A DNA stretch of 64,000 nt from Litomosoides sigmodontis. Its lineage: Eukaryota > Nematoda > Chromadorea > Rhabditida > Onchocercidae. This document shows positions 39,630 through 50,581 of the stretch, in pieces. The stretch covers positions 7,985,398 through 8,049,397 of the forward strand of contig OY718808.1 of assembly GCA_963070105.1 (NCBI GenBank). Direction: 5' to 3'. Made by a program: the position numbers and the translations under genes. A model generated the notes under the pieces. That model saw only the letters and a program-made list of their open reading frames with translations. It ran no database searches and was not told the origin of the DNA. The stretch's first letter is position 1, and each line of letters begins with the position of its first letter.

Positions 39630-40212
39630 TTATTTCAACGTGTTAGACATATGATTACATAATGAAATGAACTGAATTGAAACTTGCTGTTGCTGAAACA
39701 GCAGATATGAGTTAGGTAGCTGACATGGTGCTGAATGTTCAATTGGCTATATATAGTTATACTTTTTCCGGAAAATACTCGTGGCTTCATTTGTATCGGA
39801 ATATGGATGAGAAGGATCATTTTTATAAAAGGTCAAGATACCGACATACATTAAAGATTTGAAACGATTGTTGTTGGTGAAGTAATATTCTATGCAGATG
39901 CATGTTAGATCTAATATGTAGTTTATGACGGATATAACTAGTATCAAAAATGAAGAGTGATTTGTCTTCTGTCGTTACGATATGATACCACAGATTACCG
40001 CTGAACCACATCAAGTTTTGGCTGTTGGTCCGATATCCTACATTTTCAACTTTGGATAAGCGGATTGAAACTTTTTCGTTTTTATTGTCAAAAAAAGGCG
40101 TGCACACAGATAGCCAATAATATTTCTTATCGTTGAAAAAGATCACATCGGTTCCTTCGAAATCAGATCGGACCTTCCTATCATCATTCCCTGTTCTGCC
40201 CTCATTTCCCAT
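39630..40212 (-). CDS. hypothetical two-exon protein, unrecognised family
   Basis: Exons 39850-40212 (121 codons) and 39630-39692 (20 codons plus stop), joined in phase 0 by a GTATGT donor and a CTGTTTCAG acceptor; 141 residues. The first exon opens with a polar MGNEGRTGNDDRKVR segment, followed by beta-rich, aromatic-rich sequence (VIFFNDKKYYWLSVCTPFF, then SQNLMWFSGNLWYHIV). No signal peptide or membrane segment is obvious. The pattern resembles a compact beta domain, but I recognise no family. The clean splice sites and long open first exon support a real gene. It sits in the 900 bases between the NDUFA2 3' end and the collagen, on the opposite strand to both. Confidence 0.6.
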
Positions 40213-40677
40213 TTTAGGAAATTAAATTACCAAAAAAAAAGGTTGACCCAATGTGCAGAAAATTTTTGTTCGAAGTTGTGGCCTAAATTTATTGGAAATT
40301 CACCGCTCCCAAAACAACAACGAAAAACTTTGCAAGAGAACGGTTGCCTTCTTTAATTTGTTTGTTTTTGAAATATCTGTGAAAGGTGACAGGCAACCTC
40401 TCCTTCCACAGTTCTCAACATCCTTTTCAAGTTAGGACCAAATAAGTGAATCTTAAAAATTTCGGAGAAAAAACAAAGAAATATCTAGTTTTTGAAGGGC
40501 TATAACGGTTCACCTTTTTTTGTTTATTGTAGTGGAATATGGTGCAATCTAATTTTTTCCGTGGTTGGTTTTCAGTTTTGAAAGCATTGCGAGAATAGGG
40601 AGAATAAATGCATGAATTGCTGGGCAAATGTGACGAGTGTTATTTCAGAGTAATACAAAGTAAGTCTATCGATAGGT

Positions 40678-42651
40678 ATGAAAGTGCATAAAGTGGCAAT
40701 ATTAGCCTCAGGGATAAGCGGCATATCATTAGTGGCATGTCTGCTTGCCGTTTTAATGATTTACTACGATGTACAAAAGACATGGAATCATTTGGATTCA
40801 GAAATCGACGCTTTCAAAGTACATTTTCAATTCTTAATATTTCACGACAGAATATGTTAGGCTAGCAACTGTTACATTGATTACATTGTGAATATCACTG
40901 GTTAAAACACCACTCTCGGATACCAAATGTATATGGCATTTCTTCATTTTGCAGAATGGAAATAAATTATTGGAAACAAAAGGTAAATATTTGATTTTAC
41001 TTCAAACGAAATATGCATTCTAAGATGCAACAGGTAAGATTTGCTGAGTTTTAGACAACGACAGACAATTTATGGAGGGATATCATGCAAGTTGCTCGGA
41101 AAAAGCGCTTTCGACGACAGTATGACGAAAGGGATGAACACGGCGACGGCGGTAGCAAAAACGATTCCACGACAATTTCCTTCCAACCTGAAACTGCAAC
41201 AGTTGGATATGATGGTGTCACACATTCCGATAGATACGAAAGTTTGAACAGTGAAGTTACGAATGCTCCAAGTTCAGCACCTCCGCTTCCTGAACGATCA
41301 AATCTTGACTCATCCAACAGCAATGATGGCCAATGTGGCATGTTTCTGATTCGCCATCGTTTTTATTGATTAAATTTCTGCTGGTTAATAAATTAATAGT
41401 GCCGCTGATCCATTGTCTATTTGCAGAATGCCGTATCAATAGTAACTGTCCAGCTGGTCCACCAGGTCCTAAAGGACCGCTAGGCCGTAAAGGTATGGAT
41501 AAAAGACCACCGAATTTCTCTAATAAAATTTAATTATTTGTGATAGACCAAAAAACATGACTGGTTTGGTTTCTAGGAGAAGATGGATTGCCAGGTGAGG
41601 ATGGAGAGCCGGGTATCGATGGAATGGATGTTGAACAAAAACAAACTACCTCAGGTTGCTTCAGATGTCCAAGGGGTATGCAAGGTGCACCAGGAGCTTT
41701 GGGACGTCCCGGACCACGTGGACTAAGGGGAAGCAAAGGCCGGTCTGGTTTACCAGGGCGAAATGGAAACCCTGGTTTACCTGGGGAGCCTGGACAACCT
41801 GGACCCCAAGGTAATGCGTCCTATTTACTTACTAGGATACTGAAAATTTTAACTGAATATATCAATTGATTTTGGGAAATTATCAAAATTCATTGGTTCT
41901 TTGGAAGAAAATTTAACACGTTTTGAAAACGCTTCCAAAAAATTATAAAATTGCATTTTTTTCAAGATATTAAAATTGTGAAATTTTGATGTGAATGAAA
42001 GTCGAATGAAAATGAAATTGCTGCAATTTAGGTGCCGATGGACCGGCAGGACCACCTGGTGTGAAAGGCGGAGATGCAGAGCACCTAGTAGGTCGTCCTG
42101 GCTTAAAGGGTGAGCCAGGAGCACCAGGACCAAGGGGACCACCTGGAGTTAATGGCCGAAACGCTCCGCCCGGTGTTCCTGGTCCTCGAGGACCACCTGG
42201 TTAGTTTATATTATATTTATATTATATAGTTTATATTATATTTAACTGATAAACTTGAAGAACTGTGCCAATAAAAACATAACAGCTTAACAGTGGTTAT
42301 CAGCATTTGCGAAATTTCAGGCAATCCTGGACCTCAAGGACCGCAGGGGCCTGATGGATCAATCGGTGAAGTTGGACCTCCCGGGCCACCAGGGAAAGAT
42401 GCTGAAGTAAACATTTTAATATTGCGGAATAATTTATCACTTTGTTGTTTACGATGAGATTCGAAACCATACTTGTTCAGTGAAAACTAATTTCTGCAAA
42501 AATTTTCCTGTGCATTGATTGCATTATTCACTAAATATTATCCGAAATTTGAAGAAACTAAGTTTCGTAAGCTTCAACTAATTGAAAATTTCAGTACTGT
42601 CCGTGTCCAGAACGTCAAGGAAGTGCAAATGGCCATGAAAAATCTACATGA
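40678..42651 (+). CDS. cuticle collagen with N-terminal membrane anchor and dibasic processing site
   Basis: Nematode cuticular collagen, secreted by hypodermis and assembled into the cuticle. Exons: 40678-40818, 41055-41337, 41427-41492, 41577-41810, 42032-42199, 42321-42406, 42595-42651; 344 residues. Residues ~7-31 form a signal-anchor helix (VAILASGISGISLVACLLAV). DNLWRDIM and then RKKRFRRQ (62-69) match the conserved region with a subtilisin-like cleavage site. An ~70-residue polar non-collagenous stretch follows. Gly-X-Y blocks start near residue 152, are interrupted by a GCFRC segment, and are flanked by Cys clusters (CECRINSNC before, YCPCPE after), the usual three-cluster layout. The second intron needs a GC donor. 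A short candidate exon (NGNKLLETK) after 40950 cannot be joined in phase and is left out. The unusually long acidic/serine linker sets it apart from compact ~300-residue collagens. Confidence 0.95.
42203..42243. repeat. TTATATTATAT tandem repeat in collagen intron 5
   Basis: Three to four imperfect copies of a TTTATATTATA unit directly after the donor of the fifth intron of the collagen gene. Confidence 0.8.
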
Positions 42652-44203
42652 TGAAAATATACTTCACGATTTTCTAACCTTAAGTGGTTAGCTAATGCAA
42701 ATTGAAATTGATAGGAATAACTATACTTCCCGTTATGATCAGTTGTCGGAGATGATTCATATTTCTACATTGCGATTGAAAATCAAGAAAAGATAAAATC
42801 TCAAGCAATAATCGATCGTAGCGAATACACATTTATAATAGAAAAAACTGATGAGCTGACCTTTCGTAAAGAAAAAAAGTTTCAAAAGTAACAAACATTT
42901 GCATAAGTGAATGAATCATCGTGATTTAAGGAATCATTGTAAAATTTTAATTATTATGTTCTTAAATCAAAGTAATCGGGAAGTAGCATGAAGCTCTAGC
43001 TTAACCATCAATTGTTAGGGAAACAAAAAGAGAAGAGAGACTGATCAGCGGAATTGTTGGCAGAAATGTTTGAAGATGTTGATGAAATGCTGAACAATGT
43101 TTGTGATGTCACTGGGAATTGCTGTGTAATTGTAACGTCTGTTAATGAACCGGTTGAGAAAGCATTTGTGTGTTTTCGTTTGTACGACGATTTTCCAAAA
43201 CTGAGAAAAAGAGGTTTTAGTAGCCATTCGATGTTCAACGTAAATTTGGAGAGTTAAATGAAAGCAATAAAATGGAATAAGAATTACTTGGTTCGTTTAT
43301 ACGATGTAAAACTTTCCTTGCTATCTTGGATTCCACAACATAAATGAACAAAATTCAAGTGAGCAACTTCTCTTCTCACTCAGCAATAGCAAAACCCCAT
43401 CAAAATGCTGGAAACAATTGAGGGTACAAGTATACATTTTGCAGAAATTGTTCAATGTAGAAAAATTGAAAAAGTTCAGTTTTCGAACTTCATTTCCGAT
43501 GTAAAGTGTGACAAGATCTTTACAGCATTGCTGCGCTTGAATTTTAATAAGTAGGAGCAAATACTACGAAGCATAAATATTAAGCAAATCACTGGATATC
43601 CAAAAATGTCCCAGGAAATTTACTTTTGTTTAAACGATGTTGAAATACGACATTGTCTCCTCTTTGCCTAATTCTTATTTAAACAAGAGAACATTCATCA
43701 AATATGCCAAGTGTATTAAATGCATCACAGCACTAATTCAACTTGAAAAATTTTTGAAAAGACTCGAAGAAGGAAAAAAGATATTCATTATAAACTTCCA
43801 AGTTAGAAAAATTTGGAACAGTGACTTTTTCATGCCACAAGTTTATAGGACTCTCAAATAATAGTTTATAGGGCAGTTCGACATATGAAGGAAGGAGTAT
43901 CTTAATAAACAAAGTTGGAAAGAGATCCACGGGTGAATTACGTTCAGTAAAAAAGCGTTTCAGTTGGTCAGGTATAAACAGATGCAAACAATATATTTTA
44001 CACGAAAAATCGAGATATTCAAAAGAAAGAAACATAATTTAACAACATGTCAAGATCGATAATAGTACAGCAAAGCCTTTAAATAAACAATACACGTTTC
44101 GATAAATTCATTTACAAAATTTTCGCAATAATAATTATTGTTTGGTTAAAAGTGCCACTCTACTGTGAATTAGGGATCTAACCATTCATTTTTTACAAAA
44201 TTA
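42652..44203. other. intergenic region between collagen and RMI1 3' ends
   Basis: Convergent 3' ends. The ORFs at 43054-43257 (+), 43733-44035 (-) and 43637-43861 (+) show no family similarity. AATAAA at 43266-43271 (+) is a possible distal collagen poly(A) signal. Confidence 0.45.
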
Positions 44204-47200
44204 TCAAATCAGACCAAATTTTTGAGCGTATGTATCGACTCTATGAATTACAGGAGTAGAACCACCAGGTGGGAAGAATTCTACCTCCCAGATTAAATCT
44301 AACCTACGCATTGACTGCCCAGCGCTTCTCGTTCGAAGAGTGCCTTCCTTTCGCCGTGCTGGATCTTTACTTGCTCGAGCGTCCTGAGAAGAAGATCATT
44401 TCATTTTAATAAAGTTAACATTTAAAAAGCAATCTCATAATTAGGTAGCATAGTGCTCACGTGGAAGAGGGCCGAAAAAAAAGTAGAGACAATACAACAG
44501 TAAACGTGTAATACCTTGACATGGAATTAAATAGTTCAACAAATAAAACACCAATAAAAAGTTTTCGAAAAAACTGACAAGCGCTTCCTTCGGAGTCCAA
44601 CCAATCAGTTCTACAAGAAATTTATGTGATACGAGACATGTTAAGCAGTCGTAACTTCCGTCGCTTAAAGCCACGGTCAGTGCCCATAGCCCATCGTTGT
44701 TTACATGTAGAGGCTCCAATGGTTTTGTCTCCATTACAGCCTGTAAAAATAATGGGCTGTTAATGATATATGTTCAATTAAAATTTCACTGCATCTTTAA
44801 AAAAATAGCGGGGGAAGAGGGTTTATAGACCACCATAATCATAGTTCGTGAAATAAAGGTAGGAAACAAAACTCACCGACCAGAACACAGTTCATATTAT
44901 TGTTATGGTTATTGTTGAAAATAGCTGATGTAAATTTTGAAATATTATAAATATGACTGCGCAATCCAGAAACAGATTGCACAACTAAAGAATCGAATAA
45001 ATCTAAGTTTACGACATTCGCCATCTGTTTCCACCTTGCATTAAAAGTGAGAAAGTACTCAATAAATTCTAGATATTAATCAATTTGTTTACAGCCAATA
45101 TTTTACGCCTCGGTCCAACAGCATATCGCATCGTTCGTAGTGCTGCCGCTATCGATTCAACTGCAAGTCTTTTATAAGCAGCAACAACTGGATCATCAAT
45201 TATTTTAGGTACCGCGAGTAAGCTTGCTTTTTCTGGATTTCCTGCAAACTTAGTCTCGTTATATTGGTATTTCGATATAACTTTAGAAAAAGTGTTTCAA
45301 GTTCAATATAAAATCGGGACTAGAAAACAGTTGATAAGTAAAACAAAACATATCAAATATAAAATATTCTCAATTTGTAGAGGTCTGCATTGAAGTATCT
45401 TCTTTTGATTCATTGATTCAAAAAAAAAATCTTGCCATAACAGATATCTATATTTTCTTACTTATTTCCCGCTTTACAGGTGTCGGATTTTCGAGCAAAA
45501 TGATATCAGCTTCATCATCAATCACTTCTCTGCAAAAATTAATGATAGTTAAAAATAGGAAAACTTATTTGATAACTAGAAATATCCAAAACTGAATAAT
45601 CTATTTTTTATAAAAATGAGGCTAATTCATAATCAAAGACGTATCATCATCTTTCAAATACCACGTGATCACGACAATGGACTTGATGAAGAATCGAATA
45701 ATAATCATCTTGTTCAGACTCTTTTTGTAAAATTATTTCCTCTTCAAATTTCTCTCTCATTTATCATCTCTAATCTATAACTTTTGCACATTTAATATTT
45801 CGTAACTGGTATGAATAATCAGAACCCATTTTTAAATATTGAAACATTTTGAGCATACATTTTCATTCGCTTTGGAAGTGAAGTATGCGACGACAAATCA
45901 TCTGAGCGTTTCATTGATGAAGCATCGACTACCCCCTTACTACTGGAGCAACTCGGATTTTCACTGCATGAAACATTTATTCGCTGCTAAAATAATAAAA
46001 ATGAAGCACGAAAAGCTCCAGATCAACTGGTTTGCCCAAGAAAACGTTAAGTATCAAAGTTGATGATTACCCTAATATTGTTCACCGCTTGTTCAATTCG
46101 CGAAGTTTTACTTGCAGATACAACTTTTGGCTTTGGGACTTCTGAAGACCTGAAATAACGTCTCGTGTGAACTAATCGACAGAAAAAAGGAGAAAGAGAT
46201 AGAAGCACACAAAAAAGACAGCCAAAATGATAGTTGAAAAAAAACTTACAAGAAAAACTCAAAAATGAGTAGCAATGGACAAAATAAAATTGATTATGAA
46301 ATAATAGAGGCAAACTTATGCAAAAAGGTTATAAAAACCAAAACCTAAGAAGTCCGTAAAGTAACTTACGATTTTTTACCTGAAATTGGCTTCACCTGCA
46401 TTATAGGTTTCACATTCGATTGCGAGACAACAACACTGTCAGCCATTGAAATATTATTACTGAAAGTTTCTTACAACTTTAACAGTTAACAAATATCCGA
46501 TAATCTCTGCAGTTATTGGTATTCCTTCCTTCTAAAATTTGTGAATCACCCTCAGTTTCGTAATGCTCTTGTCACTAAATATTCTTAGTTCTTTTAATGA
46601 AATTAAAATATGTATAAACATTTCTATTTTAGTACGTGTCCGAAATTTGATTACAGATTTCATTAAAAAAATGAATTGCTGAGAAATACCAACTAAGGTT
46701 CCTTTTTCGCTTTGCCTAAAGATATGAAGTTTTGTCTTTGCAATGAAATATCAATATTTAAACACTTCATCATCACTTCAACAGGACGACCAGTTTTCAT
46801 GAGCAAATCGTCGTCACCACCTAACACAATACAGTTCAAATCACTCAGCAATAAAATACCACGCCGAATGCAGACATTGTTTGTCAGCAGAATCTTAAAC
46901 AACAGAATCAGCAATTATCCCGAAAAAAACTAGCAGTCTCTTATTTACAATAATACATTACTGTCTTAACATCTGTACATTAATTCCAGAAATATTTACA
47001 GGAAATAAAATATGATAAAATCTTACAAAGTTGATATCAATTTACACAATCTACAGTCTACGATCAAAAAAGTTACCTTACATCCTGGACATGTTAAGAG
47101 AGAAAGAGCACTTATTGGACCGTATTCCACAGCTTTCATCGACAGTTGGCCATCTGTTACTTCCATTAAGAGCATACGTTTAGTATTCTGCTAAAAGAAT

Positions 47201-47963
47201 GAAAGTCTCTTAATTGAATTAAAAAGTAAAGAAATTCAGAAGCATTAGGCAAATCAAAAAAAAAACCAAGAAAAACACGTAACAAAAAAGACAATGATCA
47301 AAATTGTTACAGATCTCAATATCAATAATTTTTAGAATGTCATCATTTTATCATATTTATTTATTTGAAGAAAAATCACAGATAAGTCCGAGTTCTTTTC
47401 ACTTTCTTCCACTTTCAATTGAAAACCAGAGTTATCCTCGAATTTATTCGTCAAATTTCTGAATTGTGAATACATTGATGTGCTAATATCAACAACTGAG
47501 TTTACCTAAAAGGAAACAATCCGATTGTAAAGAAAAAATATTCCAAAAGTGGGTTCAAAAAAAATAAAGCTTTTAATAACTCAGCTCTCTTTCTCCCCCT
47601 TCCCCCTGGAAAAAACAAAATAAGCCATACCTGTATAACAGTATTACCTCCAAGCATTGCTGGCGTTGAACAATTACCAACAGATAGAGGTAACAGTGGT
47701 TTTGTGGATATCTTCACGTCAGTGTAAAGCCACTGCTCATAAATAGCTGACAGTAACGAATCGTTGTTAAATTCCTAAAAAACCGAAACTAGAAGCATAT
47801 TTTTACACAGTAAAAACAATAGAGAAGAAACTTAGGGGAATGGGAACAATGAATTCGCACTTACCAGGGAATGAAGATATATCATCACTTCCGTTAGCCA
47901 TTCTTCTTCCAATGCAACATTCATTTTCTTACTAAAAAAATCTTTGATAAGTTCAATGTCCAT
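44204..47963 (-). CDS. RMI1 (RecQ-mediated genome instability protein 1) homologue
   Basis: Scaffold of the BLM-TOP3-RMI double Holliday-junction dissolvasome. Exons 5' to 3': 47865-47963, 47631-47774, 47380-47505, 47077-47190, 46694-46893, 46380-46459, 46071-46141, an uncertain exon within 45662-45751, 45462-45529, 45093-45241, 44881-45024, 44552-44740, 44204-44383; about 530-550 residues. N-terminal helical segment (EEEWLTEVMIYLHSL) and OB1 domain with KRMLLMEVTDGQLSMKAVEY, GCKILLTNNVCIRRGILLL and IVLGG match human RMI1. A C-terminal OB2-like part has GLWALTVALSDGSYDCLTCL and KFLVELIGWTP, matching human 'WSITAKVSDGTAYLDVDF...LIGFS'. The uncertain exon encodes KFEEEIILQKESEQDDYYSI; its length must be 2 modulo 3, and no strong donor satisfies that. 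Acceptor CTTTTTAG about 26 bases before the ATG suggests trans-splicing. C. elegans has two RMI1-like genes, rmh-1 and rmh-2; which one this is cannot be told here. Confidence 0.87.
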
Positions 47964-48804
47964 CCATAACAATCGATAATGCTAGCACCTAAAAAGATTT
48001 TTAACTGCTTAAATCAGAAATACAGAAAATAGCAAAGATCCATTTGCTCGAGTAATGGATTGCAAGAATTATAGACCACTCATGGAATTCACTAGATGAG
48101 ATCTCCGGTAAGGAAGAAAAGCACACATTAGCTATAAAGTTATATCAAGAAGAATATTAAAATCGCACAGATTGTAAGCAAAATTAAATTATACTAATTA
48201 CAATGATTTTTTTGTGTTTCCGTAGGCACTTTTACGGTTCCAATCATTAGAAAGTTACCCTCCTATCAGTGATTGATAACATGCAGAGATAAACATGTAT
48301 TCGACACCGTTGACAAAAGGTAAATCCACCTTTCCCCGACACCACATTTCGGGGTAACAACCGGAACATTTACCCGGTAAGAGAAGCAAAGAATGCAAGG
48401 AAGGGACACACAACCAATTCCTAATTAGCCAACTGAAACTCAACTCCTAAACACAAAGCACCCATTAAATTTCAAATCAACTTCTGCGCCAAACACAGGA
48501 CGCACTGTGCAACCACCGCGTCTTCTACCACTTCAACAAACTGTTTTTATTATATCGCATAAAATGGTGCGAAATCCTTGCCCCGTTAAATGACTGCATT
48601 CCCGTTGTATATGGCTTAACTCCATTGACATTATCGATAGAGTTGCTGGAACTGTGTGGGAAAGGAGCAATCTCATTTCTTCCAATCATTTTTACATTTG
48701 CATATCCTTTCATAGAATGTAATAAAACGAAGTTTCCATTTATTGATGCTTCATTTTCTATCAAAACATACCAGACGACCTGCTAGAGTCATACACTTAC
48801 CTCT

Positions 48805-49156
48805 TCATGAGATTTCCCTGAGGTATTGTTGAAAGTCTTTACCATGATTAGTCGGGTCTCGCAAATCATCCAGGTAAATCTCACAACCCACAACCAATTG
48901 CTGTAGGTTGAGGAGGGAAGGGTTTGCATCAGACAGCTGACATGAGTGTAAGATTTTCTAGAATCCTCAAGCAAATGTATTTATGGTTTACAACTACAAT
49001 ACCGATGACGACAACATTCATTACAAGTATTACTGGCGGCATTACTGTTGCGACTGTATTGTTATCATGTGCAGTGAAATCTAAACGTCTCCATGAACCA
49101 GAACAATTACCGGAATTTGTGGTATTTACTGTCCTCTCACTTGTTCTTCCCAGCAT
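48805..49156 (-). CDS. candidate small single-pass membrane protein, unrecognised
   Basis: Tentative two-exon model, 48992-49156 and 48805-48900, joined in phase 0 by GT-AG; 86 residues. The N-terminal part is polar with three N-glycosylation sequons (NTT, NCS, NNT), then a hydrophobic helix (VMPPVILVMNVVVIGIVV), then a short acidic/basic tail (CEIYLDDLRDPTNHGKDFQQ). That order suggests an outside N terminus and a cytoplasmic tail. The same DNA is also open in another frame: an ORF from 48974 uses a perfect GTAAGT donor to join 48525-48779 in phase (142 residues). Only one of the two is likely real, and I cannot decide without transcripts. Confidence 0.35.
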
Positions 49157-49367
49157 GAAAACAGCGTTTGGACCGCTTTTCAATTACTTACTGATCCCTT
49201 CACTGTATTTCACACGTTCCCAGAACTTCCATTTTTTCATAATTTGAAGATGCATTTCGAAATGCTTCAAAATTCTTAAAAATCGCCTCGAAAATGACCA
49301 TTAACACGACACCGGAACCTCGACTCTAAGTTATTCTTGCTCCTTTCTCTGAGGCATTTTCAAAAAT

Positions 49368-49788
49368 GCAGGACGCTAATGCAAAAGAAGCAGATACATA
49401 TTATGGAATGAGGAGTACAGTTGCATTTCCAGTTAAAGGAAGCAAAAGTGAGTTCAGTTCTGCACTCAAGTCACTACAGCTACATAGAACGAAATAGTTC
49501 TCAAATTCCTCAGTGTGGTTCGGCTCATAAGATACACTTTGCGACTCGAAAACAGAGAGAAACCATCCGCTTTTTATCCATCATTCAAGACATAAGGAGA
49601 AAATCCAACCAATTACAGCATAAATCATAGTATAACAGGAATGGAAAACATAAACTCTCATCGACACACCGAACAATTCTTATTGTGGAGTTTATCAATG
49701 GTTCCAGCAGTGCTTCATCCGCTATTTTTTAAGTTAAACGAAAAGACGATCTCAAAGTCCCAGAAGATGCGGAGGGTACTGAGCCAAA
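49368..49788 (+). other. candidate small orphan gene
   Basis: An open frame from ATG 49368 encodes QDANAKEADTYYGMRSTVAF with PVKGSK and a GTGAGT donor. A TATAACAG acceptor near 49636 continues in phase into a stretch with HRHTEQFLLWSLSMVPAVLH and a basic end. Total about 78 residues. A neighbouring ORF at 49811-50017 (+) and one on the other strand at 50001-50219 ending in a GTAGTT donor also look protein-like. No family recognised; kept as a low-confidence cluster. Confidence 0.25.
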
Positions 49789-50581
49789 TATAGGAACCAA
49801 ACAAAGAGATATGCAGAATCGGGGAATGCGATCAGGAAACACTCAAGCTCAAGAGAGTAAGCCGGTGGGTTTCTCCATGCAAAATTTTTTCAAAAAGTCA
49901 GAATCAATTTCAGTGATCCACGCCAACTTGAAATGCGACGTTTACAATAAAGATAAATTCAACATCAAAGAAGGTTTAGATAGGCTTAAAAATTTCATTT
50001 TCAACACAAACAGGTAATAAACAGATACATTAGATGCTTTTTAAAATACAAGAATTGACATTGCCTCAAAGTAAAACCTTGAACTACCTGTTCTGTAGGC
50101 TTCTTCCCGTTGCCCCGTCCATTTATCTTTTCCACTGGACTTATTATTGCTTCATAATATCCACGAATAATATATGAAAAATATTTGCACACAAAATGAA
50201 GCTTCGTAACATTTGACATCGATATTCAGAAATTATACACAAAAGCGTCTGATTGATGTACGATACTAATTTATGAATCCACTATAAGATTGCAAAACTA
50301 GACATGTATGCTTATGTGTGTGTAAAATGAAATATGAGTGAAAAGCAAATACGAGAAACAAACCTCAATTCATCAAGATGAACATTTTCTTTCTCGAAGT
50401 ACAACAAAACCTCATTCGTATTGAAAATTTATAAAAGATGATAGGGAAACATACATCCTATAAGCCAACATACTGATCCACGCGATGCACACAGTAGAAG
50501 TACATTCAGAATTTCATCAGTGGAACAGATATTAGCAGGAAAATCAAAAGTACACAAAAAAACTTTAGATACAAAAACTGT

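Noticed and set aside
40940..40985. Possible extra collagen exon (NGNKLLETK) after a TTTGCAG acceptor
   Set aside because: Its GTAAAT donor leaves phase 1, which cannot join the next exon; direct joining of exons 1 and 2 gives the expected family sequence.
40678..42142. Minus-strand and alternative-frame ORFs over the collagen
   Set aside because: Antisense and off-frame shadows of Gly-X-Y coding sequence, which is unusually stop-free.
41849..42142. 97-codon minus ORF at 41849-42142
   Set aside because: Covers the collagen exon and intron antisense; no start or splice support.
43054..43257. 67-codon plus ORF with a Cys-rich middle
   Set aside because: No splice context or homology; lies in the collagen 3' flank.
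48924..49247. 107-codon plus-strand ORF with several hydrophobic stretches
   Set aside because: Antisense to the candidate minus-strand membrane protein; hydrophobicity follows from the complementary codons, and no splice sites fit.
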